In this document: one piece after another, positions 8,923 to 20,000 of the stretch
How positions within the stretch are numbered: the stretch's first letter is position 1
Layout: each line of letters begins with the position of its first letter
DNA from: an uncultured Chthonomonas sp.
GTDB taxonomy: Bacteria; Armatimonadota; Chthonomonadetes; Chthonomonadales; Chthonomonadaceae
DNA: 64,000 bases
NCBI GenBank assembly: GCA_903859705.1
Contig: CAIONQ010000103.1
Span: 62,001-126,000 of the forward strand
Reading direction: 5' to 3'
Made by a program: the position numbers and the translations under genes
The notes under the pieces: model-generated
What the model saw: only the letters and a program-made list of their open reading frames with translations
Told to the model about the DNA's origin: nothing
Databases searched by the model: none

Positions 8923-11082
8923 CTAACCTCTCCGGCCAAACAACTGTGCCAGAAGGCTTTCAAGAAATAGAAGCGGCAGAAGTATCCACAGGAACGTTCG
9001 CCAAACTTCCACTCCATAACGGGCCCGATTGACTATTGTGTGTATCTGATCCGATGTTCTTGCAATGTTATACCGCGAGGCAGGCATACCAGTGTGTGCC
9101 AACTTATCTGCCGGATCTGCCATAGAAGTGTTGGATTCTGCGGTGTTCAGGCTAACGGCAAAGGCATCCGGGGCGCCCGCTGTACTGCTTACCGTGTAGA
9201 GGCCAGATCGAGAGGTTGCCGAATAGTTAAAGGTTACCCCACGTGCATCCAACACACTATTTTGAGTGGATGTTTTGCCATCAGGCGTAGTAACTTTAAC
9301 GGGTTTGTTAGCCTGATTTAGCGGTAACGTGAGGAAAAGCGGTTCATCCTGGTGCAGATTGCGATGCGCTACGGCACCCTGACCGAGGTAAGAAACCAGT
9401 TGATAGATAAATGGGACGTATGCTGGCTTGAGTGCAAGTTGATTCCATTCTGCACCTGCACTGCTGGCAGCCAGGATTACATGCCCCATTCCCACCTTGC
9501 GTTCCACCAACGCAGGGTCTCCATTGCTAAAGCGCGCAATAATGCGAGACGCGTCCGATTGGCTATCTTCTGCAGTAGGTTCTAACGGGTAGTATACGGT
9601 GAACCGTGCCGATGCGATATCAATGGCCGCAGTGTCTTTGAAGAGGGCCAGGGCGGGATGCAGCATCGCAGCTGGATTGAGGGTGATAGCTGCCTCATCG
9701 TTCAGGATCTTCTTCGGGCCGAGTTTTGCAGGCAAAAGCCCGGCAGTTGAAAAGTCTGCATTTAACCTGGCTGCATCTGTATCCGAACCGGGGAATATAA
9801 GCAGTCCACCGCCAGTTCGCACATAATCGCCAAGTGCCCGTGCATCGGCTGTGCTCATACTGGAAGCCCCTGCGATTACAACAGCATCATAGTCTCTTAA
9901 CGGCTGTGTGCCAAACCCAGGGCCTTCCCGCAGGTGCGGTGCAAGGCTTTCTTCAGATCCACCCGGTGCCATAGCATTCAGTAAGTAAAAGGACTCGCTC
10001 TTTGCTGGATCAGACTGGGGCCGAATGTCCTGCAGCAGTACCTTAATGCTCTCCCGGCATCTGACTACAAGCGGGGCGGAATTATCGCGAACCAGGTTAT
10101 CAACATGTTCTGGATCTGCAATTGAGATAACACCTGTGTGAGTGCCAGGCGTTCCCACAAATGGCAGAAATCGTGCTGTTGCAGATCCACCAGCGGGTAC
10201 TGCAATACGAACAGAAGCTGCCGGTTTCCCATCGAGTGTCAGGTTTACCAGCAAGTCATCTCGATTTCGAGAGCCGTAGTTGAAAATGCGCGATTCAATA
10301 CGGGCGGGCAATCTTGGTGTAACGAGTTCGCGGCCCAGGGTGGGGGGCTCAACAGCAAGATTATCGCGCTCGTTGGCTGGAGCCCCGCAACTTGTCCAGA
10401 TCAACATGGCTTGCTTGCTTAGATCTTGCCATGAAGATTGTGCAGTATCCTTGCCAGCAGTTTCCCAGGCACTCGCCTGGTCATCTGAGAGCCAGTAGAC
10501 CTCTTTTACAGGTGACTTGGATGCCTTGATAAGCCGGTTAACAGCCTGAAGAGATGCTAGTAGATCTGTGCCGCGATCGCCCGTTTTGAGAGAGGATACG
10601 CGCCTTGCCGCTGCTTTAAGATCGTAGGAGGGAACGCCAATCAGGGACTCCGGGTGCTCAGATGCCAGCACAACCGATACGGAATCACCATCCTTCAGTA
10701 CCTTTGTAAGCAGTGAATTGGCGGATTCTTTAGCGCGCTCAAAAGATGTCTTTCCATCTGGCCCACGCTGGTCCATGCTAAATGAGTTGTCCAGAACAAT
10801 GATCGCATAAACGCGGGCGTTCTGTGAGAACAAGGGAATGCCAGCACGCAGCACAGGCCGGGCAAATGCAAGCACGGCGAGAGCAACTATGAGCATTCTC
10901 AACGCAAGAAGGATTAGCTCTTCAATGCGGAGCCGCTTACGCTGCTTACGCTGACTCTGAAGCAGGAATTCCATGGCAGCCCACTGCACCACGCGCAGCT
11001 TTCGCCTGCGAATCAAGTGGATTAGCAGTGGCACGCCAACCAGGCTCAGAAATCCCAGAAATACCGGGTTAAGAAAGGCCAT
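8923..11082 (-). CDS. BatA-like membrane protein with VWA domain
   Basis: A 719-residue protein and the last gene of the eight-gene operon. It opens with the BatA N-terminal signature (FLNPVFLGFLSLVGVPLLIH) and a second transmembrane helix at about 55-78. A von Willebrand A domain follows with a complete MIDAS motif D98-x-S100-x-S102. A glutamine-amidotransferase-like fold lies at about 390-470 (DYDAVVIAGASSM, GGGLLIFPG), and a C-terminal transmembrane helix ends at residue 719. In the family, such proteins work with MoxR ATPases and DUF58 proteins on metal-dependent assembly or chaperone tasks in the envelope. The exact client is unknown. Confidence 0.9.
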   Translation of the reverse strand: MAFLNPVFLGFLSLVGVPLLIHLIRRRKLRVVQWAAMEFLLQSQRKQRKRLRIEELILLALRMLIVALAVLAFARPVLRAGIPLFSQNARVYAIIVLDNSFSMDQRGPDGKTSFERAKESANSLLTKVLKDGDSVSVVLASEHPESLIGVPSYDLKAAARRVSSLKTGDRGTDLLASLQAVNRLIKASKSPVKEVYWLSDDQASAWETAGKDTAQSSWQDLSKQAMLIWTSCGAPANERDNLAVEPPTLGRELVTPRLPARIESRIFNYGSRNRDDLLVNLTLDGKPAASVRIAVPAGGSATARFLPFVGTPGTHTGVISIADPEHVDNLVRDNSAPLVVRCRESIKVLLQDIRPQSDPAKSESFYLLNAMAPGGSEESLAPHLREGPGFGTQPLRDYDAVVIAGASSMSTADARALGDYVRTGGGLLIFPGSDTDAARLNADFSTAGLLPAKLGPKKILNDEAAITLNPAAMLHPALALFKDTAAIDIASARFTVYYPLEPTAEDSQSDASRIIARFSNGDPALVERKVGMGHVILAASSAGAEWNQLALKPAYVPFIYQLVSYLGQGAVAHRNLHQDEPLFLTLPLNQANKPVKVTTPDGKTSTQNSVLDARGVTFNYSATSRSGLYTVSSTAGAPDAFAVSLNTAESNTSMADPADKLAHTGMPASRYNIARTSDQIHTIVNRARYGVEVWRTFLWILLPLLFLESLLAQLFGRRG

Positions 11083-11151
11083 ACGGGTTCATTCTTCCGT
11101 CAGCGATGAAGTATGTGGGCCAGATACGAAATCTGTAGAACTGCTGTATCG

Positions 11152-12054
11152 TCAGCGTTGTCCCTGGCGCTGTGATAGGTAACGGGATATAGCAACATCG
11201 ATAGGCTGATCTGTTACGAGTTGCTGATAATCCATATTCAGTTCTCTGCAGCCCTTCTTGAGCCGGGATACATACTCGCTAAAGGCAGAAATGTATTCCT
11301 GGCGCAACGCGTTGGGCTCGGCAGTGATCGGCGCTTCTCCCTCCATTCCTTCAAAGATTGTTGTTTCTTTGAAAGGAAAGGTGAGCTCATCTCGATCCAG
11401 AACATGAAATATGATTACTTCATGCTTCCGGTGTCGGAAGTGTTGAAGGCCCTTGAGAATGGTATCGGGGTCATTAAAAAGGTCGCTAAGGATTATCAAC
11501 AATCCGCGCCTCTTCATGCGTTCTGCCAGATCATGAAACGTATCTGCCAGGTCGGTTTTTGGTTCAGAGTTTGTTTTTTTGAGCAGTTCCAGCAGTAAGC
11601 GCATATGCGGGCTGGTGCTGCCAGGCTGAACAAACTGCCGAACACCATTATCAAACGTGGTAACACCAACCGCATCACGCTGCCTCATTAGTAGGCTGGC
11701 GATGGCTGCTGCTACGATGGAAGCATATTGACGTTTGGATAACGCCGATTCGGCACCTTTGTACGCCATGCTTGTACTGGTATCGAGTACAAGCATGCAC
11801 TTGAGGTTCGTCTCTTCTTCGTACTGTTTGATGTGATAGCGATCGGTTCTGGCGTACACCTTCCAGTCGATATGTCGAATCTCATCACCAGGCACATAAT
11901 CGCGGTGTTGAGCGAATTCAACGCTGCTTCCACGATGTGGGCTCTTATGCATTCCCGAGATAACGCCTTCCACCACAGCGCGCGCCCGTAGTTCAAGGCG
12001 GCTTATGCGAGCAAGGGTTTGCGGATCTGCCAGTTGTTTTGGTTGATTATCCAT
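11152..12054 (-). CDS. DUF58 family protein (MoxR partner)
   Basis: A 300-residue protein with the hallmark DUF58 stretch RDYVPGDEIRHIDWKVYART (51-70) leading into a VWA-like fold. MIDAS-type DTSTS lies at residues 91-95. No transmembrane segment is seen, so it is probably cytoplasmic or membrane-peripheral. It sits between moxR (39 bases upstream) and the BatA-like gene (69 bases downstream), the standard MoxR-DUF58-BatA order. In this family the DUF58 protein is thought to be an adaptor for the AAA ATPase. Confidence 0.93.
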   Translation of the reverse strand: MDNQPKQLADPQTLARISRLELRARAVVEGVISGMHKSPHRGSSVEFAQHRDYVPGDEIRHIDWKVYARTDRYHIKQYEEETNLKCMLVLDTSTSMAYKGAESALSKRQYASIVAAAIASLLMRQRDAVGVTTFDNGVRQFVQPGSTSPHMRLLLELLKKTNSEPKTDLADTFHDLAERMKRRGLLIILSDLFNDPDTILKGLQHFRHRKHEVIIFHVLDRDELTFPFKETTIFEGMEGEAPITAEPNALRQEYISAFSEYVSRLKKGCRELNMDYQQLVTDQPIDVAISRYLSQRQGQR

Positions 12055-12093
12055 ATTTGGCGAATTGAGAATTGCCTAAGACACGGGAAAGTG

Positions 12094-13143
12094 CTATCGC
12101 TTTGTGGGTTCCGTTGGGCGCGGCACCGTTTGGAGTAGCCGCTGTACGATGGTATCCGGTGTAATTCCCTCTGCCTCAGCGTTGAAGTTGGTCATTATTC
12201 TGTGCCGTAACACCGGCGATGCCACCGCCGCCACATCTTCCGTGGTGGCATAGTTGCGACCATGAAGCGCAGCGCGTGCTTTCGCGCCAAGAATAAGGTA
12301 CTGCGATGCACGTGGGCCAGCACCCCAGCTAACGCATTCCTTTACAAACTCGGGTGCTTCGGCTTCTTTGGGGCGTGTTGCCCGGCTAAGGGCCGCCGCA
12401 TACTCAAATACATGATCGCCAACGGGCACACGCCGCACAATATCTTGAAGCTGAATAATGTCTGCACCAGAAAGCGTAGACTTCAGATCCACGTGGGAGC
12501 CGCCTGTTGTAGCCTTCATAATGGCAAGCTCTTCTGCTGCAGTTGGGTATCCAACGGTAACCATGAACATGAAGCGATCGAGCTGTGCTTCGGGAAGTGG
12601 GTAAGTACCTTCCTGTTCAATTGGGTTCTGTGTTGCCAATACGAAAAAGGGCTCTGACAGCCTGTGTGATTGCCCACCAACAGTTACACGATGTTCCTGC
12701 ATGGCTTCCAGCAGTGCTGCCTGGGTTTTAGGTGGCGTTCGGTTAATTTCATCGGCAAGGATCATGTTGGCAAAGAGTGGGCCCTGAAGAAAGACAAATT
12801 TACGTTCTCTCGTGAGGGGATCCTCTTGAATGATTTCGGTGCCTGTGATGTCTGCGGGCATCAGGTCTGGGGTGAACTGAATGCGTTTAAATGAGAGATC
12901 CAAAATGCGTGAGAGGGTGCTTACCAGCAGGGTTTTTGCAAGGCCAGGCACACCGACGAGGATAACATGCCCACGAGAGAAAATTGCGACGAGTAGCTCT
13001 TCAACCACAGCTTCCTGACCGATAACTACTCGGCCAATTTCGGCGCGCATGGCGTCATAAGAATCGCGCAGCAGTTTCAGCTTTGCAAGGTCGTCGTTGT
13101 CTGTTTTCGCACTTGTGGAAGCTGGTGCAGGAGAAGCGGTCAT
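12094..13143 (-). CDS. MoxR-family AAA+ ATPase
   Basis: A 349-residue ATPase. Walker A is GVPGLAKT (64-71), Walker B ILADEIN (128-134), sensor 1 in FVLATQNP, and the arginine-finger region contains EAQLDRF. The MoxR family remodels proteins such as dehydrogenases or envelope complexes in cooperation with VWA proteins. I start at ATG 13143 (MTASPAP), preceded by AGGA at short spacing; the longer frame starting at 13224 would overlap the preceding gene and adds a low-complexity leader. It sits in the operon between a squalene-cyclase-like gene and DUF58. Confidence 0.94.
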   Translation of the reverse strand: MTASPAPASTSAKTDNDDLAKLKLLRDSYDAMRAEIGRVVIGQEAVVEELLVAIFSRGHVILVGVPGLAKTLLVSTLSRILDLSFKRIQFTPDLMPADITGTEIIQEDPLTRERKFVFLQGPLFANMILADEINRTPPKTQAALLEAMQEHRVTVGGQSHRLSEPFFVLATQNPIEQEGTYPLPEAQLDRFMFMVTVGYPTAAEELAIMKATTGGSHVDLKSTLSGADIIQLQDIVRRVPVGDHVFEYAAALSRATRPKEAEAPEFVKECVSWGAGPRASQYLILGAKARAALHGRNYATTEDVAAVASPVLRHRIMTNFNAEAEGITPDTIVQRLLQTVPRPTEPTKR

Positions 13144-13195
13144 GTATCCTGATCTCTCTTTCTGAGTTCTTGTGCTATCCGAGGCAGCTAATCTG

Positions 13196-14332
13196 CTACT
13201 TCTTGCGGCAGTAGGCAAGCGCAATCAGACTGTAGCTTGTTACCAGGCCGGGCTGGTTTTCCCAGTACTTCGAGTTTGTGCTGTACCAGGAGCCATCGGG
13301 ATGCTGACGGCGAATTATCTCTGCAGAGAGATCCTGCGCCCAGTTGTGAGCTTTACCGGTGGTATCTTTCAGCACGGAGGCCCCGTATACATCCAGAGTT
13401 TTGGACATTGTGTGAAAGTAGTAGTATAGGGAGGTATCGCCCATGCCTGGATGCTCTTTGACATTGTAATGACCGCGGATCCAGTTATACGCAGCCTTTG
13501 CGCGAGGATCATTTTTATCTACACCTGCATAAATGTAGCTCTCGAGGCCGGCATATGTCATTGTGCCCATTGAAGTATGGGTGGCACCCCCAGTGGCGTT
13601 AGTAATCTTGCTTTCGCCAGTGCTATCGTAAACAAATCCACCATCGCCGGAGCCAGTTTTCGCCCATGCCTGATCATTTGTCTCTTTACGATTCTGAACA
13701 CGCTGAATAAAGACTATAGCCTTCTTGAATACTGCGGCATTCGCTGGCACTCCGGATTCGTGGAGAGCTTGAAGCGCTGTCGAGAGGTTGCCAAGATCCG
13801 GGTGATCGTCCGGATCTGCGCCGTATCCAATACCCCCATACGTGGCATCGGATGGCTTAATATTCTCGCCATCGTCAAACTGGGAAGTTTCTAGAAACGC
13901 CTGTGCTTTTCGGATTATTGGCCTGTAATTGGGGTTGCGTGTGGCGGTGAGGGCCATGAGGCAAAGGCATGTGTTGTAGTTAGGCAACTCCATGGCCGGG
14001 TTGCCAGCAGTATATATGGCGCCACTCGGCTTTGCGGCCCTGAGTATGAACTGAACGCCCTTTGCAACTGCCGGTTCTGTAACTTCGGTTTTGCCGTTGC
14101 GAAGAAATGCCGCTAAAGCGAGTGCCGTAATTGCAGGGTAGTGGCTCCAGGAGCCATCCTTTTCCTGAGTAGCACGGAGATACGCAAAGCCCTTGCTTAC
14201 AGATGTTTCTATAGATGGAGCAGATGCAGGTGGCGCAGCATAGGCTGCGGGTGAAACGGATGCGAGCAGGCCAGGACACAACACCACCCAACCAGCCAGT
14301 GAAGCCGAGAGTTTACATCTAATTGCGTGCAT
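13196..14332 (-). CDS. Exported prenyltransferase/squalene-cyclase-repeat protein B
   Basis: A 378-residue protein with a signal peptide (cut near AYAAP, about residue 32). It folds as an alpha/alpha toroid of the squalene oxidase/prenyltransferase repeat class, seen in phrases such as [20 protein letters not shown] and [11 protein letters not shown]. The DXDD motif of true squalene-hopene cyclases is not seen, so it is more likely a structural or binding toroid than a cyclase. ATG 14332 shares its A with the TGA of the upstream gene (TGATG) and has AAGGTGGA just upstream; a GTG at 14341 is also possible. Second of two such genes in the operon. Confidence 0.88.
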   Translation of the reverse strand: MHAIRCKLSASLAGWVVLCPGLLASVSPAAYAAPPASAPSIETSVSKGFAYLRATQEKDGSWSHYPAITALALAAFLRNGKTEVTEPAVAKGVQFILRAAKPSGAIYTAGNPAMELPNYNTCLCLMALTATRNPNYRPIIRKAQAFLETSQFDDGENIKPSDATYGGIGYGADPDDHPDLGNLSTALQALHESGVPANAAVFKKAIVFIQRVQNRKETNDQAWAKTGSGDGGFVYDSTGESKITNATGGATHTSMGTMTYAGLESYIYAGVDKNDPRAKAAYNWIRGHYNVKEHPGMGDTSLYYYFHTMSKTLDVYGASVLKDTTGKAHNWAQDLSAEIIRRQHPDGSWYSTNSKYWENQPGLVTSYSLIALAYCRKK

Positions 14333-15201
14333 CAATTCCACCTTTCTGTGCCGGAATTCTTCCGTGTGTAGTACTCGATGAAGATTCCGCTAATCACAAC
14401 TGCTACGGCTGCAAGTAGAAAGCAGCTGCCCAGGGCAGGGTACTGAAACGGATAATCGTGAGCTTTCACTATTGTGTATATGCGCCGCTCTCGCAGCACA
14501 TCATAGTGAAGCTGATACGCGGCGCAGGCCACAGGATTAACGATGAGAGCCATGTTGATCACCCACGATTGGAGCGTAGCCGGCATCACCGCAGGGTTAA
14601 TGAAGGCGATAGCAACAATGTTTATTACTCCTGAGTAGATGCCTCCGAAAATGGCAGCGGGCCGTGAATACAAACCCTGAATAATGCTGCCAAACGTATA
14701 GGTTGCTACCGCGGTAGTGATTGCACATGGCAAGATCGCCAAATGGGCAAGCAGCATGCTAGTGATATCTGGCGACTTCAGGGAGGGTGCAAAAGCACCC
14801 GTGAAGTTCAGTGAGCAGAACGCCACAGCCGAGCCAGCTAGCGCCGCGGCAGCTGGCAGTGCACCCGCAAGTGACCGGGCCGCGGCTACAGAGTATGGCC
14901 GAATACCTGCCATACGTATGCCTTCTTCTTCATGCTTGCTGGCCGGGCCAGGGAGCGCAGCGGTGGCAGACACCGTAGCCAGCAGACCGACTATTACACT
15001 GAGCAAGGCTACTGCAATCAGCATGTCTTGCCGAAAGACAGCGGCCGGCCGCGGCAGTAAAGGGCCTGTTGTTGCTGCCCAGGTACCGAAGGCAAGCATG
15101 AATCCGCACACAGAAATCAGGCTAAAAATGGCCGATACTTGCAGCGATTTACGGCGCAGTTCCTTCTTGAGAACCGTTGTAAAGCCCCATCCGATCTGCA
15201 A
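14332..15201 (-). CDS. Polytopic membrane protein, ABC-2 permease-like
   Basis: A 289-residue protein with about six hydrophobic segments (near 22-45, 62-85, 105-130, 150-175, 180-215, 255-275). The N-terminal amphipathic start VLKKELRRKS resembles ABC-2 type permeases, and the context could support export, but no ATPase partner is in the window, so this is tentative. The start is TTG 15201 with AGGA 8 bases upstream. Its stop overlaps the start of the next gene by one base, and 13 bases separate it from the YdjY-like gene. Confidence 0.75.
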   Translation of the reverse strand: MQIGWGFTTVLKKELRRKSLQVSAIFSLISVCGFMLAFGTWAATTGPLLPRPAAVFRQDMLIAVALLSVIVGLLATVSATAALPGPASKHEEEGIRMAGIRPYSVAAARSLAGALPAAAALAGSAVAFCSLNFTGAFAPSLKSPDITSMLLAHLAILPCAITTAVATYTFGSIIQGLYSRPAAIFGGIYSGVINIVAIAFINPAVMPATLQSWVINMALIVNPVACAAYQLHYDVLRERRIYTIVKAHDYPFQYPALGSCFLLAAVAVVISGIFIEYYTRKNSGTERWN

Positions 15202-15214
15202 ATCAGTATCCTTG

Positions 15215-15925
15215 CTATTTATTCGGTAGAATAATCAGCTCTATCGGTGTTCCTACTGGCGGGCAGTTATGAGAAACCTCGTGGGTATTCTCTCCGCCAT
15301 GTTTCTCAGCGTTGTCTATAATAGCAGCTGGGTCGTGCCATACCGCAACTATCGATTTCTCACTGTCTGCCAGAAAGCCAGATTGCCGAGTAATTTGCGA
15401 ACCCGTGAAGCTCCAGCTGGCATGCTTATCAGCGCTTATGGCTACGCGCCACGGTTTGCCTTTTACAAGTATCAGCTCTTCGGCAGGTTTACGATGTTCG
15501 GCTCCCGTAATATCGTGCCATCTCACCTCAATCCGCAGAAGCGGGCCCCCGGTATCAGCAGCATCGCCTTGAAATTTCAGCCCGTTGTGCGGATCCAGAT
15601 CTAACAGTATTAAGCCCAGCTGAACATAGAGTGGGCGAACATCCACTCTAAGAACGCTTTCGTGGAGCTTTCCTCCTGGTGCTACAGCAAGATACTCTAC
15701 TGGCCCATGAGACATGTTCACCACACCGGGGCAGGTAACCGTTCTGGCTTTCGTATCAACCATCACGCGGCCAATCCGATACAGGCTATCTGTTATGCGT
15801 TCCACGGGTGGGGGAGCAGGCTTACGCTTTGTGGATTCCTGTGTGAGGGTACGCTGAGCGAGTGCACCCGGCGCAACCGAAGTGGATAGCGCAAACAGTA
15901 GAAGCGAAAACCGGTAGCATCGCAT
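15215..15925 (-). CDS. YdjY-like secreted protein
   Basis: A 236-residue exported protein with a signal peptide ending near PGALAQ. The core contains VDTKARTVTCPGVVNMSHGP followed by EYLAVAPGGKLHESVLRVDV, the pattern I associate with proteins annotated as YdjY-domain in planctomycete-like genomes. No enzymatic motif is known. The true start is ATG 15925, which shares its A with the upstream TGA (TGATG); the longer frame (from 16030) overlaps the preceding gene and is not credible. It sits in the MoxR operon among exported toroid proteins. Confidence 0.78.
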   Translation of the reverse strand: MRCYRFSLLLFALSTSVAPGALAQRTLTQESTKRKPAPPPVERITDSLYRIGRVMVDTKARTVTCPGVVNMSHGPVEYLAVAPGGKLHESVLRVDVRPLYVQLGLILLDLDPHNGLKFQGDAADTGGPLLRIEVRWHDITGAEHRKPAEELILVKGKPWRVAISADKHASWSFTGSQITRQSGFLADSEKSIVAVWHDPAAIIDNAEKHGGENTHEVSHNCPPVGTPIELIILPNK

Positions 15926-17058
15926 CACTTTTGGTAGATAGGCAACAGGCCGGCAGGCACCTGTAGCACAAGTACCGACATAGCAGTGGCATACGGAACC
16001 CCTGCTTCCGAGTACCCATCCCATCCCCATTCGCCATTTGCGCCCTGTGTACGCACCAGGTGATCTCTTATCTGGGTGTACCAGGTATGCCAGTAATCAC
16101 CACCCGCCTGATACATTGCCTGCGTAACATAGTAAAGTGCGTAGTAGAAGTGTTCTCGGTATGGCCATTCATTGGCGCGATCCAGCGGATGGTTCTTCAG
16201 GTATTTAAGCCCGCCCTGGCACTCCGGAGAATCGCGTAGACCTGCCATCATCAGGCTGAGGACTCCTGCTCCCGTTCGAGCTGGCCCAGAACCCCCCTGC
16301 CGCACCTGGTACAGAAATCCACCATCGTTTGGGTTACTGCAACGGCGCATGTAGGCGATAGCACGGTCGATTGTGCTCTGCGGAACGTTCAACCCGGCGT
16401 TACGTGCCGAACGTAAAGCAAGAACCTGTACAACTGTAACCGATATATCGGCTTCGCCCTGAACTGGGCGGTAGCGCCATCCTCCGTCACGGCCCGGTAT
16501 ACCGTCCTGGTTCTGGCAATCCTCAATAAGCTTTATCGCGGCCTCAATCTTCGGTTTAAGATCTTTGCGATGCGACATACCATAGACTTCCGCTAACGCA
16601 AGGACAGCAAATCCGTGCCCGTACATAGCCGGGCCACTCTGGCCCGCGCTATTGTAAACAAGGCCCGGGGTGCCGACCTGCCCACTCATCTGAACTTGAT
16701 TCGCAAGGAAATCCACTGCCTCGTTTAGCACCAACCCGTATTTGCCGCGGCCCGGTTGATGACCGCTTGCAAGGTAGGCAAGTAGAGCAAAAGCTGTAAT
16801 GCTAACATCGCCCCGATATCCGCCGCTAGCCCAATGGCCATCGGCCTCCTGATGGGTAGCAAGGTATGCAAGACCTCGATTTACGGCAGCCTCAGATTCT
16901 GGAGTTCCCAGGTACTCTCTTGCTTCGATATCCCACGCGGAAGCTGCGCGCCGAGGCGGTGCTTTGGGTGACGCAGGACTTGCGTATGTGCCGATTGGAA
17001 GCAGTGTGGCAACTGCGAGCAGGGTGGCCGAAATCCATTTTGCAGGGTTGGTGCGCAT
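15925..17058 (-). CDS. Exported prenyltransferase/squalene-cyclase-repeat protein A
   Basis: A 377-residue protein with a signal peptide (cut near TYASP, about residue 27). Toroid repeats are visible as NRGLAYLATHQEADGHWASG, DGGWRYRP and ANGEWGWDGY, each with the QW-like Gly-x-W motif. No DXDD catalytic motif seen. Its ATG overlaps the stop of the preceding giant gene by one base (TAATG) and its stop overlaps the YdjY-like gene start (TGATG), so the three are tightly coupled. It is a divergent paralog of the gene at 13196-14332. Confidence 0.9.
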   Translation of the reverse strand: MRTNPAKWISATLLAVATLLPIGTYASPASPKAPPRRAASAWDIEAREYLGTPESEAAVNRGLAYLATHQEADGHWASGGYRGDVSITAFALLAYLASGHQPGRGKYGLVLNEAVDFLANQVQMSGQVGTPGLVYNSAGQSGPAMYGHGFAVLALAEVYGMSHRKDLKPKIEAAIKLIEDCQNQDGIPGRDGGWRYRPVQGEADISVTVVQVLALRSARNAGLNVPQSTIDRAIAYMRRCSNPNDGGFLYQVRQGGSGPARTGAGVLSLMMAGLRDSPECQGGLKYLKNHPLDRANEWPYREHFYYALYYVTQAMYQAGGDYWHTWYTQIRDHLVRTQGANGEWGWDGYSEAGVPYATAMSVLVLQVPAGLLPIYQK

Positions 17059-20000
17059 TATCGCTTCTTCTCCGCAAGGGATTTGTAATACCTGTTAACC
17101 AGATCCTGGAACTCTGCCGGCACGCGTTCCTGCTGGCCCTCACGCATAGTTCGCTGGGCACGCTGCGATAGTGCCCCGAACTTACCATTGCTTCGCTCTG
17201 GAGCAGATCTTGCTCCATCACCACCCGGGCCTTCAAGCCGCGTAAATGCATTCTTATCTGGCTGCTGCCCGGGCTTTCGAGTGGGCTGCGGTGCGCCCTG
17301 TTTCGCCTGCTGTTGGGCTTGCTGCTGCTGTTGTTGCTGCTGCATCGCCTGTTGGGCTCGCTGCTGAGCCTGAGCCAAATTCTGCAGCGCATTCTCCTGA
17401 TGGCCCTGGGTTGGGGCGCCGGTTTGCTGCTGCTTCAGGTTTTGCTGAGAACGATCCATGTTCTGGCGTGCGGTATTCAGCGACTCTGGAACACCAGGCA
17501 GGTTACTAAGAGCTTCCTGAGCACGCTGAGTGATGTTCTGGGTTTCCTGCTGATCCTGTGCCAGTTGCCGGGCTTGCTGTTGCTGCTGCTGGGATAGCGG
17601 TTGACCTTTGCGATCCTGTTCCAGTTGATTTGTACCCTGGCGAACCTGCTGCTGTAGGCCTTGAGCCAATGCCAATTCGCCAAGCGCAGCGGCCTCCTGC
17701 GCCTGCTGTGCGGAAGATTGCTGCTGTTGAGCATCCTGCTGTTGCTGGTTCTGTTGTTGATCTTTAGAAGCTTGCGCCTGTGTCTTAAGGGCTTGCGCAA
17801 CTGCTCCCAGAGTGCCAGCAGCTCTTGCCTGTGCCGCCTGCGTTTCTTTGCCTGTATCCGGCTGATTTCCAGCTTCGGGGTTCAGGTTCTTTGTTGCCGG
17901 GTGTGCCTGCTTTGCTGCGTTGCGCAGTGCATTTTGAAACGATGGAGAGGGGAACCGCTCTGCAATGGCTTTGGCTTCCTCTTCAAGGTTTTGCTGCCGT
18001 GCCGCAACCTGGCCAAGTTCGCCGCGCTCATTGGGTGTTAGCGGGCGTTGTTGGCGTGTGTTCTGCAATCGCTCAGTCTGGTTTTTCAGGGCCGACTGAA
18101 CCTGCGCAAGGCGCTCCACGCGATCTGCGAGCTCATTTGCCGCCTGAGTTTGCCTTATTTGCTGAGCGGCATTCTCTGCCTGCTGGGCTGCTTGCTGCAG
18201 GTTCTGTGCCGCCTGTTTTGCCGGAGCCTGAGCCTGCTGCGCCTGGTTTTGGCTAAGCTGTTTGCCAGCCTGATTTAAGTTTTGCTGAGCTTGTTGGAGG
18301 CTCTGCTGTGCCTGCTGCGATCCATTCAAGTTCTGTTGCTGCTGTTGAGCCTGCTGTTGAATACTGCGTTCCTGATCTGCCAACGCCTGTGCCTGTGCCG
18401 CAGATGGATTCTGGGCTGCCTTTTGAGCGGCCTCCTGCTGTTGGCGAGCAAGGTCTCGTAACTGGGCTGCAGCCTTTTCAAGCTGTTCTGCAGTGTTGGC
18501 GGCATTTTGCTCTGGTGCCGCAGCCTGTTGAGCCTGCTGCGCTGCCTTCTCCAGGCCAGCCGCTGCACGATCCTGTTGAGGTGCCGCCTTCTCAGGCTTT
18601 CCGCCAGCAAGGTTTTGTTCGGCCTGTGCCTGCTGAGCCTGCACACCCGCCTGCTTGAGTGCATTGGCGGCAGTGCGAAGGGCTTCAGCCTGCTTGGTTT
18701 GCCCGCGCTCTTCGGCCGCAGTGGCGGCTGCATTTAGCTGCTTCTCCAGGCGCCTGGTTTCTGCACTTGCCTGCTGCTGCTGCTGGCGCTCGGTTTCAAG
18801 ACCGATTTTTAGTTCCGGAGAAAGCTCATTTTTACCAGTTTGCTGGCGCTGTTCCTTTATACCCTCCGAAATGGACCGGGCTGTATCCGCAAGGCGCGCC
18901 TGTTCGGCCGCGAGTCGTTTTGCCTCTGCTGCCAACTGATCGGCCGGTGGAGTGCGCGTTAGGAGATCCTGCGCGTGATCGATGTCTTTACGAATTTCAG
19001 CCTGTTCCCGAGCTGCTTTGGTAAGCTGTTGGCTCTGTTCAGCCTGGGCAGTTTTTGGTGCCTGAGCATGCTGTACTGCATCGGCTGCCGCGGGAGCCTT
19101 TTGTTGAGCTATATCTTGAAGAGTTTGCTGAGCATCCGCTCTACGCTGGATCTCAGACTTTGTGGCCAGATTGTTATTTTCAAGCTGTGCAGAAACATCG
19201 CCTACACGCTGGGTAATGGCTCTGGCTTCATCAGCAACTGCTCTCTGAGCCTCTTGAGCCTTTGCCAACGCTGCGGGATCGTGCTTTGCCCGGGCTTGTT
19301 GAAGCTGCTTCTGAGCATCCATCTGCGTGTTGCGCAACTGCTCCAGCGCTCGGGATTCTTCATCGAGGCTATCTTTAAGTTTCCGTTGCATCTCAACAAG
19401 AGAAACGATGTGAATGTTCAGGCTACCACTGCGGCCAATATGTGGGCCATCCAGTGTATCGTTGTCGATTGCATCCACTTCAAACCTGATTACATCTCCC
19501 GGTTTGCCATGTAGCGAACCAATGTGCCAGCGTTGGGCAAGTTGAACCTGCGGCCCGGCGGCGGGTATTGGCAATGGCAGGGTTCCTGCGGCAATAGTTT
19601 TCATGGATGCAGCACCGGTTCTGCTCATTGCATCGGCCTGTTGCCGCGCGTATGCCAGGCGCATGCTTGCCACACCATAGTCATCGGTTGCGTGTGCAAC
19701 CAGTGGGATGGAGCCATCGGGCACGAGGTCGATATCCGCAGATGGTTTGGAAACCAGGACAGTTGGTGCCAGATCCGGAATGCTGTGAATGTCGTATCGA
19801 ACCGGGGGCATCGCATTCGCAAAACCGTGGGTGTCGGTAAGGCTGAACTGGTAGGTTCCATCCTTGCGAACGTCGATCTTGCCAGATGCTTTATCTTGAT
19901 CGATTGGCCATGGGCCAACCGGAGTGCCGTTGCGGTTAAAAAGGGCGCTCTTAAGCGGTTTGTTGGCCTCACCAGTGATATCTACTACAGTGCCGTAAGG

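Noticed and set aside
15926-16030. Longer N terminus for the YdjY-like protein
   Set aside because: It would overlap the preceding toroid gene by 105 bases and shows no signal peptide; ATG 15925 gives a normal signal peptide and a TGATG overlap.
17246-19514. Several long frames opposite or beside the Gln-rich protein gene
   Set aside because: They are made of Leu/Cys/Arg or Ala/Pro runs produced by reading CAG/GCC-rich coding DNA in other frames; none has a family motif or ribosome site.
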